Shown here: positions 7,321 through 16,296 of the stretch, in pieces
Position numbering within the stretch: the stretch's first letter is position 1
Layout: each line of letters begins with the position of its first letter
From: Owenweeksia sp.
GTDB lineage: Bacteria; Bacteroidota; Bacteroidia; Flavobacteriales; Schleiferiaceae
Assembly (NCBI GenBank): GCA_002695025.1
Contig: NZNV01000041.1
Location: 1 to 64,000, forward strand
Length of the DNA: 64,000 nt
Direction: 5' to 3'
The notes under the pieces: generated by a model
The model's input: only the letters and a program-made list of their open reading frames with translations
What the model was told of the DNA's origin: nothing
Databases searched by the model: none
Made by a program: the position numbers and the translations under genes

Positions 7321-8208
7321 CTAGGGATAAAAAGCCTTACTGATCTCAGGGTAATCGGTAATAACACCATCCACGCCCATATCCACCAGCTTCTTAGCCT
7401 CCTCAACGGAATTCACTGTCCAGGGGATAAGAAGGATATTTTCATGGTGGCAGTATTCCACCAACCTTTTGTTTACCAGTGAAAATTCACAACTGTAGAT
7501 AGCCGGCTTAAAGCCCAACTCCTCCAATTCCTGCGTGTAGTTGGCGTTCCCTTCTACAAGCAAGGCCAGATTGAGGTCAGGGTAAACCGTGTGGGCATAT
7601 TTCAGGCATCTTTTATCAAAACTCTGCAAGGTGGTACGGGAAAAAATACCCGCCCTGCTGATCACGTTCACAACCTCATCGGTATAAAACTCCACGGAAG
7701 GATAATAAATACTATCCCGGTCAGGGCGGCTCTTTACTTCAATATTATAGTAAACCGGCTTTTCTCTTTTGAACGCTTCAGCCTGGGTTATGATCCCGGT
7801 GAGGAGTGGTTTACCCAGCTTTGACTTCTGCTGATTGGGAAAGCGCGGATGAGGCTTACTGCCACAATCGTATTGTTGCAGCTCCGCATAGGTCATCCGG
7901 TAAATGTTATACTGCTCTTCATCTTCCTGAGAAATGGGACCGCCTGAAGTATCCAGGCATATCTCATGGCTCAGAAAAGGTTCATGGGAAAGTACTACCT
8001 GTGTATCACCGGTCAGCACCACATCCATCTCAAGCGTATGCATGTCCTGCTCCAGCGCGTATTGAAAAGCCGGCCAGGTATTTTCCGGGAACACTCCACG
8101 TGCTCCACGGTGGCCCTGCCAATCTATAACCTTAGCAGGAACATCCTTTGTATGACAACCGGATATACCTCCCGCCAACGCCACCAATACCAGGACGTAT
8201 TTTTTCAT
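7321..8208 (-). CDS. Glycerophosphodiester phosphodiesterase, lipoprotein
   Basis: GDPD enzymes hydrolyse glycerophosphodiesters, the deacylated products of phospholipids, to glycerol-3-phosphate and an alcohol. The 295-residue protein has a lipoprotein signal with Cys18 in 'GGISGC', then a GDPD TIM barrel with the catalytic 'GHRGARGVFPENT' (His-Arg and metal-binding Glu), the metal ligands 'LEMDVVLTGD' and the second catalytic His in 'VVLSHEP'. The C-terminal 'GVDGVITDYPE' is typical of the family. It is lipid-anchored, so it acts in the envelope. The frame extends upstream, but the ATG at 8208 gives the signal peptide and lies two bases after the reductase stop, so the two genes form an operon. 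Confidence 0.92.
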   Translation of the reverse strand: MKKYVLVLVALAGGISGCHTKDVPAKVIDWQGHRGARGVFPENTWPAFQYALEQDMHTLEMDVVLTGDTQVVLSHEPFLSHEICLDTSGGPISQEDEEQYNIYRMTYAELQQYDCGSKPHPRFPNQQKSKLGKPLLTGIITQAEAFKREKPVYYNIEVKSRPDRDSIYYPSVEFYTDEVVNVISRAGIFSRTTLQSFDKRCLKYAHTVYPDLNLALLVEGNANYTQELEELGFKPAIYSCEFSLVNKRLVEYCHHENILLIPWTVNSVEEAKKLVDMGVDGVITDYPEISKAFYP

Positions 8209-8210
8209 GC

Positions 8211-9104
8211 TTATTCCTTGGATCCACGCGTGGCCTTTTCGATCCAGTCCCACATTTCAGAAGGAACCTCTTCCAGAAAATTCATTTGCCCAGCTCCCTG
8301 TAGCCATTCTCCACCGTCAATGATCACCACTTCGCCATTCATATAAACCGCAAAATCAGACACCAGGTAAGCAGCAAGATTGGCCAATTCCTGATGATCT
8401 CCGGCCCTGCGCAGCGGTACTTGTTGTTCTACATTCAGTTTCTCGGAAATATCGCCTGGCAATATACGGCTCCAGGCCCCCTTGGTAGGGAACGGGCCGG
8501 GAGCAATAGCATTGAATCGTATGCCATATTTGGCCCATTCCACCGCCAGAGAGCGTGTCATGGCCGTAACACCAGCCTTGGCCATAGCCGAGGGAACCAC
8601 AAAGGCAGAACCGGTTTCAGCATAAGTAGTTACAATGTTAAGTACCGTCTTATTATGCTGTTTTTCACTTATCCAGTGCTTACCGAAAGCCAGTGTGCAG
8701 TTTTTGGTTCCTTTCAATACTATATCAATTACCGCATCAAAAGCTCCGGGAGAAAGTCTTTCTGTAGGACTGATGAAATTGCCGGCCGCATTATTCAGAA
8801 GAACATCCACATGACCGTAATGCTCTAATATGCCGGACAAAAAAGCCTCTACCTCATTGTAATTACGCACATCGCAAGAAGCTGTAAATACTTCGCCTCC
8901 GCAACTTTCCTCCATTTCCTTTTTCGCCTCCAGGAGTTTTTCTTCCCTTCGACCGCAAATGGCCAGTTTAGCGCCTAATTTCAGGAAGTATTCACCCATG
9001 GACCGGCCAAGGCCTGTTCCACCTCCTGTTATGGCTATTACCTTTCCTTCCAGCGCATCTTCGCGCAACATGCCTTGCTGGTAACGTTCCTCCATGTTCA
9101 TCAC
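8211..9104 (-). CDS. 2,4-dienoyl-CoA reductase, short-chain dehydrogenase type
   Basis: This SDR enzyme reduces 2,4-dienoyl-CoA with NADPH during beta-oxidation of unsaturated fatty acids. It is a Rossmann protein of up to 297 residues: 'GGGTGLGRSM' binds the cofactor and 'NNAAGNFISPTERLS' follows. The active-site stretch 'YAETGSAFVVPSAMAKAGV' closely matches mitochondrial DECR1, in which the usual SDR YxxxK tyrosine is replaced. The segment 'PGPFPTKGAWSRI' also agrees with DECR rather than with FabG. Several Met codons lie near the 5' end; the one at 9071 ('MLREDALEGKV') is also possible. It is cotranscribed with the lipoprotein phosphodiesterase, perhaps for lipid turnover (inference). Confidence 0.88.
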   Translation of the reverse strand: MMNMEERYQQGMLREDALEGKVIAITGGGTGLGRSMGEYFLKLGAKLAICGRREEKLLEAKKEMEESCGGEVFTASCDVRNYNEVEAFLSGILEHYGHVDVLLNNAAGNFISPTERLSPGAFDAVIDIVLKGTKNCTLAFGKHWISEKQHNKTVLNIVTTYAETGSAFVVPSAMAKAGVTAMTRSLAVEWAKYGIRFNAIAPGPFPTKGAWSRILPGDISEKLNVEQQVPLRRAGDHQELANLAAYLVSDFAVYMNGEVVIIDGGEWLQGAGQMNFLEEVPSEMWDWIEKATRGSKE

Positions 9105-9152
9105 ATTTGGTCGCTTTCTGTTTTTACGGATTGGCTATTGAAATATGCTCTG

Positions 9153-9160
9153 TAGCTTTG
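9153..9160 (+). promoter_or_regulatory. Putative -7 box of the oligopeptidase B gene
   Basis: TAGCTTTG matches TAnnTTTG and lies 35 bases before the ATG at 9196. An upstream in-frame ATG at 9145 precedes this box, so it should not be the start. Confidence 0.5.
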
Positions 9161-9195
9161 CCCGCACAGATACGATTTTAATTTGCTGCCAAAAT

Positions 9196-11253
9196 ATGCA
9201 AAACCCCGCTACCAATATTCCTTTTGCTGAAAAGATTGCCAAAGAATTAAGTAAGCACAATGATATACGTCCGGATTATTATTACTGGCTTAACCAACGT
9301 GACAATCCTAAGGTTCTGGACTACCTGACAGCGGAAAACCATTACCGCGAAGCGGCCATGAAACATACGGAGCCGTTGCAGGAAAAGTTGTTCCATGAAA
9401 TTAAGAGCCGCATCAAGCAGGATGATTCCAGTGTTCCCTATTATAAAAATGGCTACTGGTACTACGTACGTTTTGAGCAGGATAAGGAACACCCGGTGTA
9501 TTGCCGCAAAAAAGGATCACTTGAAAATCCGGAAGAAATACTGCTGAACGTTAATGAGCTGGCTAGTACGTACGACTACTATAAAGCAGGTGGGCTAAAC
9601 GTTAGCCCGGACAACACCTGGCTGGCCTTTGGCGAAGACACCCTAAGCAGGCGCATCTATAACATCCGGTTTAAGAACCTGGAAAGCGGGCAAATACTGG
9701 AAACCCAACTGGAGTACACCACCGGTAGCATAGCCTGGGCGGCTGACAGCAAAACGGTTTTTTACACCATCAAGGACTCCAGCCTGCGGGCTTCCAAAGT
9801 ATTTCGCCACACACTGGGGTCAGACCCAAAAGAGGACACGGAGGTCTTTCATGAAACGGATACCACCTTCAACTGCACAGCTTATTCTACCAAGTCTGAG
9901 AGCTTTATCATGATCGCTTCGTTCAGCTCAGTATCCAATGAATTCCGCTTTCTGGATGCTACAAATCCCGAGGGGGAATTCAGGCTGATCCAGGAGCGCG
10001 AGAGGAGCCTGGAATATGCAGTGGCACATTTTGAGAACCACTGGTATATACGCACCAATAAGGATGATGCAACCAACTTTAAACTTATGCGAGCTCCATT
10101 GGAGCAGCCGGGTAAGGAGAACTGGACGGATGTGGTACCGCATCGCAAGGATGTATACCTGGAGGGACTGGAAATTTTCCGTGACTTTTTGGTGCTGGAG
10201 GAGCGCTCTAATGGCCTGAGCAAGATCAGGATCACCCGTTGGGACAATAGCGAAGATCATTACCTGCAATTCTCTGAAGAAACCTACACTGCGGGTATCG
10301 GCACCAACCCCGATTTTAACAGCACCACACTCCGTTATGGATACTCTTCATTAACCACGCCTGCCTCCGTATTTGATTACAATATGAACACCCGCACACA
10401 AACGCTGATGAAGCAGCAGGAAGTGGTGGGCGGCCATAATCCCGAAGACTACCAGGCAGAAAGGATATGGGCTAAAGCTACGGATGGAAAAAGAATTCCC
10501 GTTTCACTGGTATACAAAAAAAGTCTCCGGAACGTAAAGGGAAACCCCTTACTGTTGTATGGTTATGGATCCTATGGTATTACCGTTGATCCTGGCTTTT
10601 CATCTACAAGGTTAAGCCTGCTGGACCGTGGTTTTATATTCGCCATTGCGCATATCCGTGGCGGGCAATATCTGGGCAGAGAATGGTATGATGATGGTAA
10701 AATGCTGAAAAAGAAAAATACCTTCAGTGATTTTATTGCCTGTGCGGAGGAACTCATCGCTCAGAATTACACCAACCCGCAACATTTATACGCCATGGGC
10801 GGCAGCGCGGGTGGTTTGCTGATGGGCGCTGTGATCAATGACAGACCTGATCTTTTTAAGGGCATTATTGCTGCCGTGCCTTTTGTGGATGTGGTAACCA
10901 CCATGCTGGATGAGAGTATTCCGCTTACCACCGGTGAATACGATGAATGGGGGAATCCGAATGACGAGGAATATTATCACTACATAAAATCCTATTCTCC
11001 CTATGACAATGTGAAAGCACAGGATTACCCGGCCCTACTGGTCACCACCGGACTACACGATTCTCAGGTTCAATACTGGGAACCTGCCAAGTGGGTAGCC
11101 CGCCTGCGGGAAACCAAAACCGACCGCAACCCGCTCTATCTGTTTACCAATATGGAAACAGGCCACGGAGGTGCTGCTGGTCGTTTTGAAGCGTACAGGG
11201 AAACAGCAATGGAATATGCTTTTCTCCTAGACTTGGAAGGTATAACTGAATAA
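9196..11253 (+). CDS. ptrB: Oligopeptidase B (prolyl oligopeptidase family, S9A)
   Basis: S9A serine peptidases cut short peptides; oligopeptidase B prefers Lys/Arg sites. The 685-residue protein has an N-terminal seven-bladed propeller (about 70-400) that gates the active site, opened by the family start 'DIRPDYYYWLNQRDNPKVLDYL', and a C-terminal alpha/beta hydrolase. The catalytic triad is visible: Ser537 in 'GGSAGGLL', Asp622 in 'GLHDSQV' and His657 in 'ETGHGG'. There is no signal peptide, so it is probably cytoplasmic. The frame is open from 9145, but that ATG precedes the promoter box and adds 17 residues unlike the family. Convergent with the ArsC-like gene. Confidence 0.93.
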   Translation: MQNPATNIPFAEKIAKELSKHNDIRPDYYYWLNQRDNPKVLDYLTAENHYREAAMKHTEPLQEKLFHEIKSRIKQDDSSVPYYKNGYWYYVRFEQDKEHPVYCRKKGSLENPEEILLNVNELASTYDYYKAGGLNVSPDNTWLAFGEDTLSRRIYNIRFKNLESGQILETQLEYTTGSIAWAADSKTVFYTIKDSSLRASKVFRHTLGSDPKEDTEVFHETDTTFNCTAYSTKSESFIMIASFSSVSNEFRFLDATNPEGEFRLIQERERSLEYAVAHFENHWYIRTNKDDATNFKLMRAPLEQPGKENWTDVVPHRKDVYLEGLEIFRDFLVLEERSNGLSKIRITRWDNSEDHYLQFSEETYTAGIGTNPDFNSTTLRYGYSSLTTPASVFDYNMNTRTQTLMKQQEVVGGHNPEDYQAERIWAKATDGKRIPVSLVYKKSLRNVKGNPLLLYGYGSYGITVDPGFSSTRLSLLDRGFIFAIAHIRGGQYLGREWYDDGKMLKKKNTFSDFIACAEELIAQNYTNPQHLYAMGGSAGGLLMGAVINDRPDLFKGIIAAVPFVDVVTTMLDESIPLTTGEYDEWGNPNDEEYYHYIKSYSPYDNVKAQDYPALLVTTGLHDSQVQYWEPAKWVARLRETKTDRNPLYLFTNMETGHGGAAGRFEAYRETAMEYAFLLDLEGITE

Positions 11254-11254
11254 G

Positions 11255-11596
11255 TCAGATCAGGACTTCCAGTATCTTTTCCGGTGGACGTCCTACCACG
11301 GCTTTGTCTCCGTTTTCCAGGATGGGCCGTTCCATCAGTTGTGGATATTCGATCATGGCCAGGAGAACTTCTTCGTGGGTCAGTTCCTTATCCGCAAACT
11401 CTTCTTTCCAGATGTTTTCTTTGGTACGCACCAATTCTTCCGCCTGCATGTCCAGTTTGTCCAGCAATTCCTGGAGCTCGGTAGGCAACAGGGGTTCCTT
11501 CATATACAGGACCAATTGCGGCTCCAGGCCTTTATCCTGTAATATCTTAAGGGCCTCACGGCTTTTTTGGCAACGTGGATTGTGGTATAACTTCAT
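11255..11596 (-). CDS. ArsC/Spx-family thioredoxin-fold protein (arsenate reductase-like)
   Basis: This 113-residue protein has the ArsC fold: the redox cysteine Cys9 in 'HNPRCQKSREAL' and the 'ERPILENGDKAVVGRPPE' segment carrying the Arg residues that in ArsC help bind arsenate. It could reduce arsenate with glutaredoxin or thiols, but the family also includes YffB-type proteins of other function. No other arsenic-resistance gene (arsB, acr3, arsR) is nearby, so a resistance role is not supported by context. A TAnnTTTG box lies about 25 bases upstream. Confidence 0.88.
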   Translation of the reverse strand: MKLYHNPRCQKSREALKILQDKGLEPQLVLYMKEPLLPTELQELLDKLDMQAEELVRTKENIWKEEFADKELTHEEVLLAMIEYPQLMERPILENGDKAVVGRPPEKILEVLI

Positions 11597-11621
11597 GAGT
11601 AGTCTTGCTTAAAACAGCTCA

Positions 11622-11629
11622 CAAAATTA
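11622..11629 (-). promoter_or_regulatory. Putative -7 box of the ArsC-like gene
   Basis: On the minus strand this reads TAATTTTG, matching TAnnTTTG, 25 bases before the ATG at 11596. It lies between the start of this gene and the end of the large T9SS gene behind it. Confidence 0.45.
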
Positions 11630-11642
11630 ACGAAACTGCAAC

Positions 11643-14600
11643 TTACCTGAAAAGATGGAAGAAGCCCTTCAGCTCATGGGGAGTTCCGCATTCATCGCGA
11701 AACGATAACAGGTAGTAATATACCCCCTGGGGCACCTGGTTGCCATCAAAATTCCCATCCCAGCCATCCTTGTCACTTTGTGTCTGGAAAAGCTGCACTC
11801 CCCAACGATTGAATATCTTAAAATGGAACGCACTCACTTCCAAAGGATTTTTGGAAACTACAGAAAACCGGTCATTATCCCCATCTCCATTGGGTGTAAA
11901 CACATTGGGAACCCTATAGGGAGCGTCACCTCCTTTACTGAATACATCCAGTATTTCGGAATACGTATCTACCCTGTTACAAATGGTATCTTCACTCTCC
12001 AACCTGATCACATAACGGCCCTGTGCGGGGAATTTGAAATAGAACAGATTCCGTGAAGTGGAAACCACAAGACTGTCATTTACATACCAGTCCTTAACCT
12101 GGAAGCCCGAACCCTGGCCCCGGAAAGTAGCCTGCAACACATCCGTTTCGCAAGGTGTATACTCTACGGTAAACTCATTCTTATCCGTGAGGTCCCGGAT
12201 TACTATTTCCTTTTCAACAGTATCCCTGACACCACAAAGATCAGAAGTACCGAAAAGCTTCACGGTATAGGTTCCGGTAGTATTATAGGTATGCTGAGGA
12301 GCCTGTTCCTGGGAAAAGCCACCATCGCCAAAATCCCATACAAATTGAGCTGGATTAAGAGTGTTATTGTTAAACTGCACCACAGGATTAGATACGCAAC
12401 TATCAAAAACGGCATCAAAAGCAAGGTCCAGAGATCCTACTTCACCAAAAAAGTCATGCGTTGTGGTATCACTCAGTCCACAGGTAGTATCGATGGCTAT
12501 AAAGGTGAGGGTTTGATAGCCCGTGTTATTGATGGTAAGAGTAGCGTTTTTTAAGGTATCTGTAGATCCGTTTGGAGACTGGATGAGGACAATGTCTGAG
12601 TTATAGCTCAGATCCTGAATATTGGTGGTATAAGGTATACAACCACTGTCTTTGGCTACCCTTATATCCGCAATAGTAATGTCCGATTCAATAGCAAACT
12701 TAAACAGGGCCAGGTTACAATTATTGGAGCCGTTGGTTTCGGAATAACTCCCCGTAGTAGTGGGAAAACTGTCTGTAGACAAACAGCTGGCACAAACCGC
12801 CTGAAAAATGGTTCCATCCCTTTTAAAGCGACTGGTACCTCCATCCACATGATCACCCAGGCCTCCTTGTTCGCCAAAATAGGTGGCATAGTTTATTTTT
12901 TTCCAGGAAGCATCCAGCACCATAAAGTAAAAATCGCGAGTGTCTGTGTTTTTCTTAAAAGCGTTAGTGGTGACCGGCATTCCACTCAAAGGACCTCCAA
13001 ATTGAGCGTTGCTTCCGCCACCCCAGCCGGAGACATAGACATTATTGCAATCATCCACCATTAAGGCCGTGGGCGACAGGTTAGCTCTTACAATATTAGG
13101 ATTTCCGAAAACTGTAGATCTTTTACTCTGGCTAAGATCCGCGCTGAACATTTGTAAAAATTGGTGGGCACCGGTATCTGCATACACTTCATTGCCAATA
13201 ATTGGATAATCGCCAAGGCTTTGGCCAAATGCATAGATGTTTCCTTCAGCATCAAAGTCCAGCAAAAAATTCGCATCCCTAAGATTGGTGCCGTTATACG
13301 TTATGTACCGTACGGAACCGTCTGAATTATTAAGCCCCATTATCCAGCCATCGGACCTCCCTAAATTTTGTGTTTGATAACTGGCACTTCCCGGACTTAT
13401 AAGACTATCCGAGTGCGTGGCACCTGCCACATATATCATGGTATCATTGACCATCTTAAGGGACAAGAGGCCATCAGCATATTTTCCACCATAATAATGA
13501 CTCCAGTTAAGTTGGCTTAAATCCGTATTCAGGGAAAATACCACTCCATCCTGCACCCCCTGGTAAGCTGATGTTGAATTAGCGGTGGGAAAATCGCTTG
13601 ACCTGGTGTTGCTTACAGCATAGATATTACCCAAATCATCCTCGGCAATATCACCCCGGAAATCATCTCCATAATTATACCTGAAATTACTATTTACGCC
13701 ATCCGGGCCAGAACCTCCAAGGTAGGTGGAAGCCAGCAGACTACTTCCATCTGCACTGAACCTGGCTACAAAAATATCCACTCCATAATTATAGGTATAA
13801 CTGGAATTGGAGGGACTAACGTAAGTGAAGGCCGCCCCGGAATCAAGTTTGGGCTGAAAGGCATTGCCGCTAACAGGAAAATCCCTTGAACCGGTGTTTC
13901 CCAGCAGGATAAGTTCTCCATTTTTCCCCTCCAACAAACTATAAGGCATTTCCTTACCCTCTCCTCCGAAATAAGTACTGTAAATAAGTGCAGTACCATC
14001 AGGTGTAAATTTACTTATGGCAATGTCAATACCGGCCTGGGCACTGTTTCCGCTTTGAGACTGATAAGCCATTTTGGTTGGATACCCGGAAGAAAGACCA
14101 AAAACAATTCCCCCTCCGTAGCCGGAACCATCTGCACCGTAGGTGGCCGTATAACCCCAATTATCCTGTAAAGAACCGGTATAGGTACTGAAGATCAGGG
14201 TTGGGTCAATTATGAGTTCCTCATCCACATTGTAGTCACCCAATACAAAGCCCAGAGTATCACCCCACAGGCGGTAACTACAGGGCACCTCCACCTTTTT
14301 ACCGTTAATATTCTGGTAGGCATAGGGAGCTGACTCCATCACATCCTCCAAGCTGGTTTGCACCATGAGATTCCCATACACCAGCTTAAGTTGTTGCTGC
14401 CCTTCGTAATAGAGTTTTATCCTATCAGGCTCAGCTCCCGGCTTTAAGATCATGTCGTACTTCAGGTTTTGATCTGTAGAGAAATAGTAAAGCACATCTA
14501 TATTGGGGTACAAGCTTTTATACCGCACCTGTTCAAATAAGTGTACTTTACCCTTCCACCGTTCCGGGTCATTGCCCAAAATAAAGTTCAGGTACTCGCT

Positions 14601-14933
14601 TCGCTCCAGCCCGGCATTTGCTTTTATCTCAGTATTAGCCCCAAGAAAAGTCATGCGATAAGCGTAGGATTCCGACCCTGAATACATGGGTTGATGTGCG
14701 TGCCCCGATTGTTTGGATTTATCGGAAACCGGGCGCACCAGGTTAACCGTAACAGACGAGCTTTTCAGAAATACACCACCATAACCAACCGGGAGTTTAT
14801 AATCAAAGTCTTCTACCCACTGGCCCTTATTTTCAATGAATGCTGTTTTCTGGGCCAAAGCTTTATGAGCTCCTCCCCAAAAAATAACACACCAAAAAAC
14901 AAGTAAATATCTATTCAAAATCTGTGCTTGCAA
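11643..14933 (-). CDS. Large secreted T9SS type B (gliding motility-associated C-terminal domain) protein with PKD-like repeats
   Basis: This 1096-residue protein has a signal peptide ('...GGAHKALAQ'), then the N-terminal domain 'FIENKGQWVEDFDYKL' common in Bacteroidota secreted proteins. Next comes a long beta-rich region with SBBP-type repeats such as 'YSTYFGG', 'LASTYLGGSG' and 'NWSHYYGG' (about 250-700). PKD-like Ig domains follow ('FVWDFGDGGFSQEQAPQHTY'), and the T9SS type B sorting domain begins at 'VPNVFTPNGDGDNDRFSV'. It is exported by Sec, crosses the outer membrane by T9SS and is probably attached to the surface or released. The binding target is unknown. About 100 bases separate it from prfB upstream on the same strand. 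Confidence 0.92.
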   Translation of the reverse strand: MQAQILNRYLLVFWCVIFWGGAHKALAQKTAFIENKGQWVEDFDYKLPVGYGGVFLKSSSVTVNLVRPVSDKSKQSGHAHQPMYSGSESYAYRMTFLGANTEIKANAGLERSEYLNFILGNDPERWKGKVHLFEQVRYKSLYPNIDVLYYFSTDQNLKYDMILKPGAEPDRIKLYYEGQQQLKLVYGNLMVQTSLEDVMESAPYAYQNINGKKVEVPCSYRLWGDTLGFVLGDYNVDEELIIDPTLIFSTYTGSLQDNWGYTATYGADGSGYGGGIVFGLSSGYPTKMAYQSQSGNSAQAGIDIAISKFTPDGTALIYSTYFGGEGKEMPYSLLEGKNGELILLGNTGSRDFPVSGNAFQPKLDSGAAFTYVSPSNSSYTYNYGVDIFVARFSADGSSLLASTYLGGSGPDGVNSNFRYNYGDDFRGDIAEDDLGNIYAVSNTRSSDFPTANSTSAYQGVQDGVVFSLNTDLSQLNWSHYYGGKYADGLLSLKMVNDTMIYVAGATHSDSLISPGSASYQTQNLGRSDGWIMGLNNSDGSVRYITYNGTNLRDANFLLDFDAEGNIYAFGQSLGDYPIIGNEVYADTGAHQFLQMFSADLSQSKRSTVFGNPNIVRANLSPTALMVDDCNNVYVSGWGGGSNAQFGGPLSGMPVTTNAFKKNTDTRDFYFMVLDASWKKINYATYFGEQGGLGDHVDGGTSRFKRDGTIFQAVCASCLSTDSFPTTTGSYSETNGSNNCNLALFKFAIESDITIADIRVAKDSGCIPYTTNIQDLSYNSDIVLIQSPNGSTDTLKNATLTINNTGYQTLTFIAIDTTCGLSDTTTHDFFGEVGSLDLAFDAVFDSCVSNPVVQFNNNTLNPAQFVWDFGDGGFSQEQAPQHTYNTTGTYTVKLFGTSDLCGVRDTVEKEIVIRDLTDKNEFTVEYTPCETDVLQATFRGQGSGFQVKDWYVNDSLVVSTSRNLFYFKFPAQGRYVIRLESEDTICNRVDTYSEILDVFSKGGDAPYRVPNVFTPNGDGDNDRFSVVSKNPLEVSAFHFKIFNRWGVQLFQTQSDKDGWDGNFDGNQVPQGVYYYLLSFRDECGTPHELKGFFHLFR

Positions 14934-15033
14934 CCTGTAAATTTACGGAATAGGCCACAGCAAGTAAAACAACGGCCCTGGTATTAAGGCGGTTTTGAGT
15001 GATAGGGCTATTCTAATGAAAAAAGTCTGCCCT

Positions 15034-16144
15034 TTATTGAGTATTAGCAGCGTTTTGCCCTTGCCCTTCCTGCATCAGGTAAGCCTTTATAAAATCATCC
15101 AGGTAACCGTCCAGCACGTCATCCACGTTACTGGTTTCCTCTCCGGTACGTACGTCCTTGATCAGCTTATAAGGATGAAGAACGTAGTTACGGATCTGTG
15201 AGCCCCACTCAATCTTCTTCTTGCCGGCCTCAATCTCTGCCCGCTTCTGGTTTTTAGCTTCCAGCTCCATTTCATACAACTGCGATTTCAGCAACTGTAT
15301 GGCCTTTTCCTTATTCTGCAATTGAGAGCGTGACTCTGTATTTTCGATAATAATCCCAGAGGGTTTGTGCTTAAGACGTACACCAGTTTCAACCTTGTTT
15401 ACGTTTTGTCCTCCTGCTCCCCCTGAGCGGAAAGTATCCCACTCAATATCGGACATATTCACCTCTATCTCTATACTGTCGTCAACCAGCGGAAATACAT
15501 AAACCGAAGCAAAGGAGGTATGACGCTTGGCATTGCTGTCAAAGGGAGATATGCGCACCAGGCGATGGACCCCATTTTCTCCCTTCAGGTATCCAAATGC
15601 GTACTCGCCTTCTATTTCCAGGGTAACGGTTTTAATACCGGCTACGTCTCCATCCTGGTGGTTGATCTCACGGATTTTGAAGTTGTTCTGCTCTGCATAG
15701 CGCAAATACATACGCATGAGCATACTGGCCCAATCGCAACTTTCCGTACCTCCGGCACCGGCCGTAATCTGTAAAACAGCGCTGAGTTTATCTTCTTCAC
15801 CAGAGAGCATATTGCGAAACTCCAGCTCCTCCACCATCTTCTCCACCTTGCGGTATTGCGAATCCAGTTCCTCCTCCGTCAGCTCGCCCATATCATGGAA
15901 CTCAGCAGCAAGCTTCAGTTCTTCACCCTGAGCCTCTGCTTCTTCGTAGGTTTCCACCCAAAACTTGAGGCCGCGGATCATGCGCATCACCTTTTCAGCC
16001 TCATCAGGATCATTCCAAAAATCGGGAACAGCCGTTTTCTCTTCCTCGTTGCTTATCTGTATCTTCTTCTGATCGATGTCAAAGATACCCCCTTAGCGCT
16101 TCCAGGCGCCCGGCTAAATCTTTTATCTGCTCTTGTGTAGTCAT
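15034..16144 (-). CDS. prfB: Peptide chain release factor 2, expressed by programmed +1 frameshift
   Basis: RF2 releases finished proteins at UGA and UAA. The zero frame begins at the ATG 16144 and runs 21 codons to CTT, then TGA; the ribosome must skip one T (16081) and continue at GAC (16080), giving 369 residues. The site reads AGG GGG TAT CTT TGA C, identical in design to the classic RF2 autoregulatory site, with an SD-like AGGGGG before the slip codon. The second part carries the stop-recognition SPF ('[15 protein letters not shown]') and the catalytic GGQ ('[14 protein letters not shown]'). When RF2 is scarce the ribosome pauses at UGA and shifts, so RF2 controls its own level. Confidence 0.97.
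16081..16092 (-). promoter_or_regulatory. RF2 programmed frameshift site (slip codon and SD-like stimulator)
   Basis: Read on the minus strand, the SD-like AGGGGG is followed by TAT, the slip codon CTT, then TGA formed across the frame boundary (16081-16079). The skipped T is 16081. Translation resumes as Asp-Ile-Asp-Gln and joins the long open frame without further stops. Confidence 0.95.
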
Positions 16145-16152
16145 AGAGGTGG

Positions 16153-16160
16153 CAAAAGTA
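16153..16160 (-). promoter_or_regulatory. Near-leaderless -7 box of prfB
   Basis: On the minus strand this reads TACTTTTG and ends eight bases before the prfB ATG (16144). The mRNA would have almost no leader. Confidence 0.5.
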
Positions 16161-16263
16161 GCATTAAAACACCGGTTCTGAAACCGGCTGATTTATTCAG
16201 TGCCCTTATTTACAAATCAGAAAAGTCAATGCTTTTTCAGCCGCTCGGGTAAGCTTGCTTTAC

Positions 16264-16271
16264 TACATTTG
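16264..16271 (+). promoter_or_regulatory. Putative -7 box of lpd
   Basis: TACATTTG matches TAnnTTTG and lies 25 bases before the lpd ATG at 16297. It is divergent from the prfB promoter about 105 bases away. Confidence 0.5.
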
Positions 16272-16296
16272 CGAAAGAATTATAGTTTCACTTCCC

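Noticed and set aside
11255-11596. An arsenic-resistance locus
   Set aside because: Only the ArsC-like gene is present; no arsenite pump or ArsR regulator is nearby, and the family also has non-arsenic members.
15034-15990. prfB as a 318-residue ORF with an upstream stop, suggesting a broken gene
   Set aside because: The TGA is the programmed frameshift stop; the preceding 21 codons and slip site are intact.
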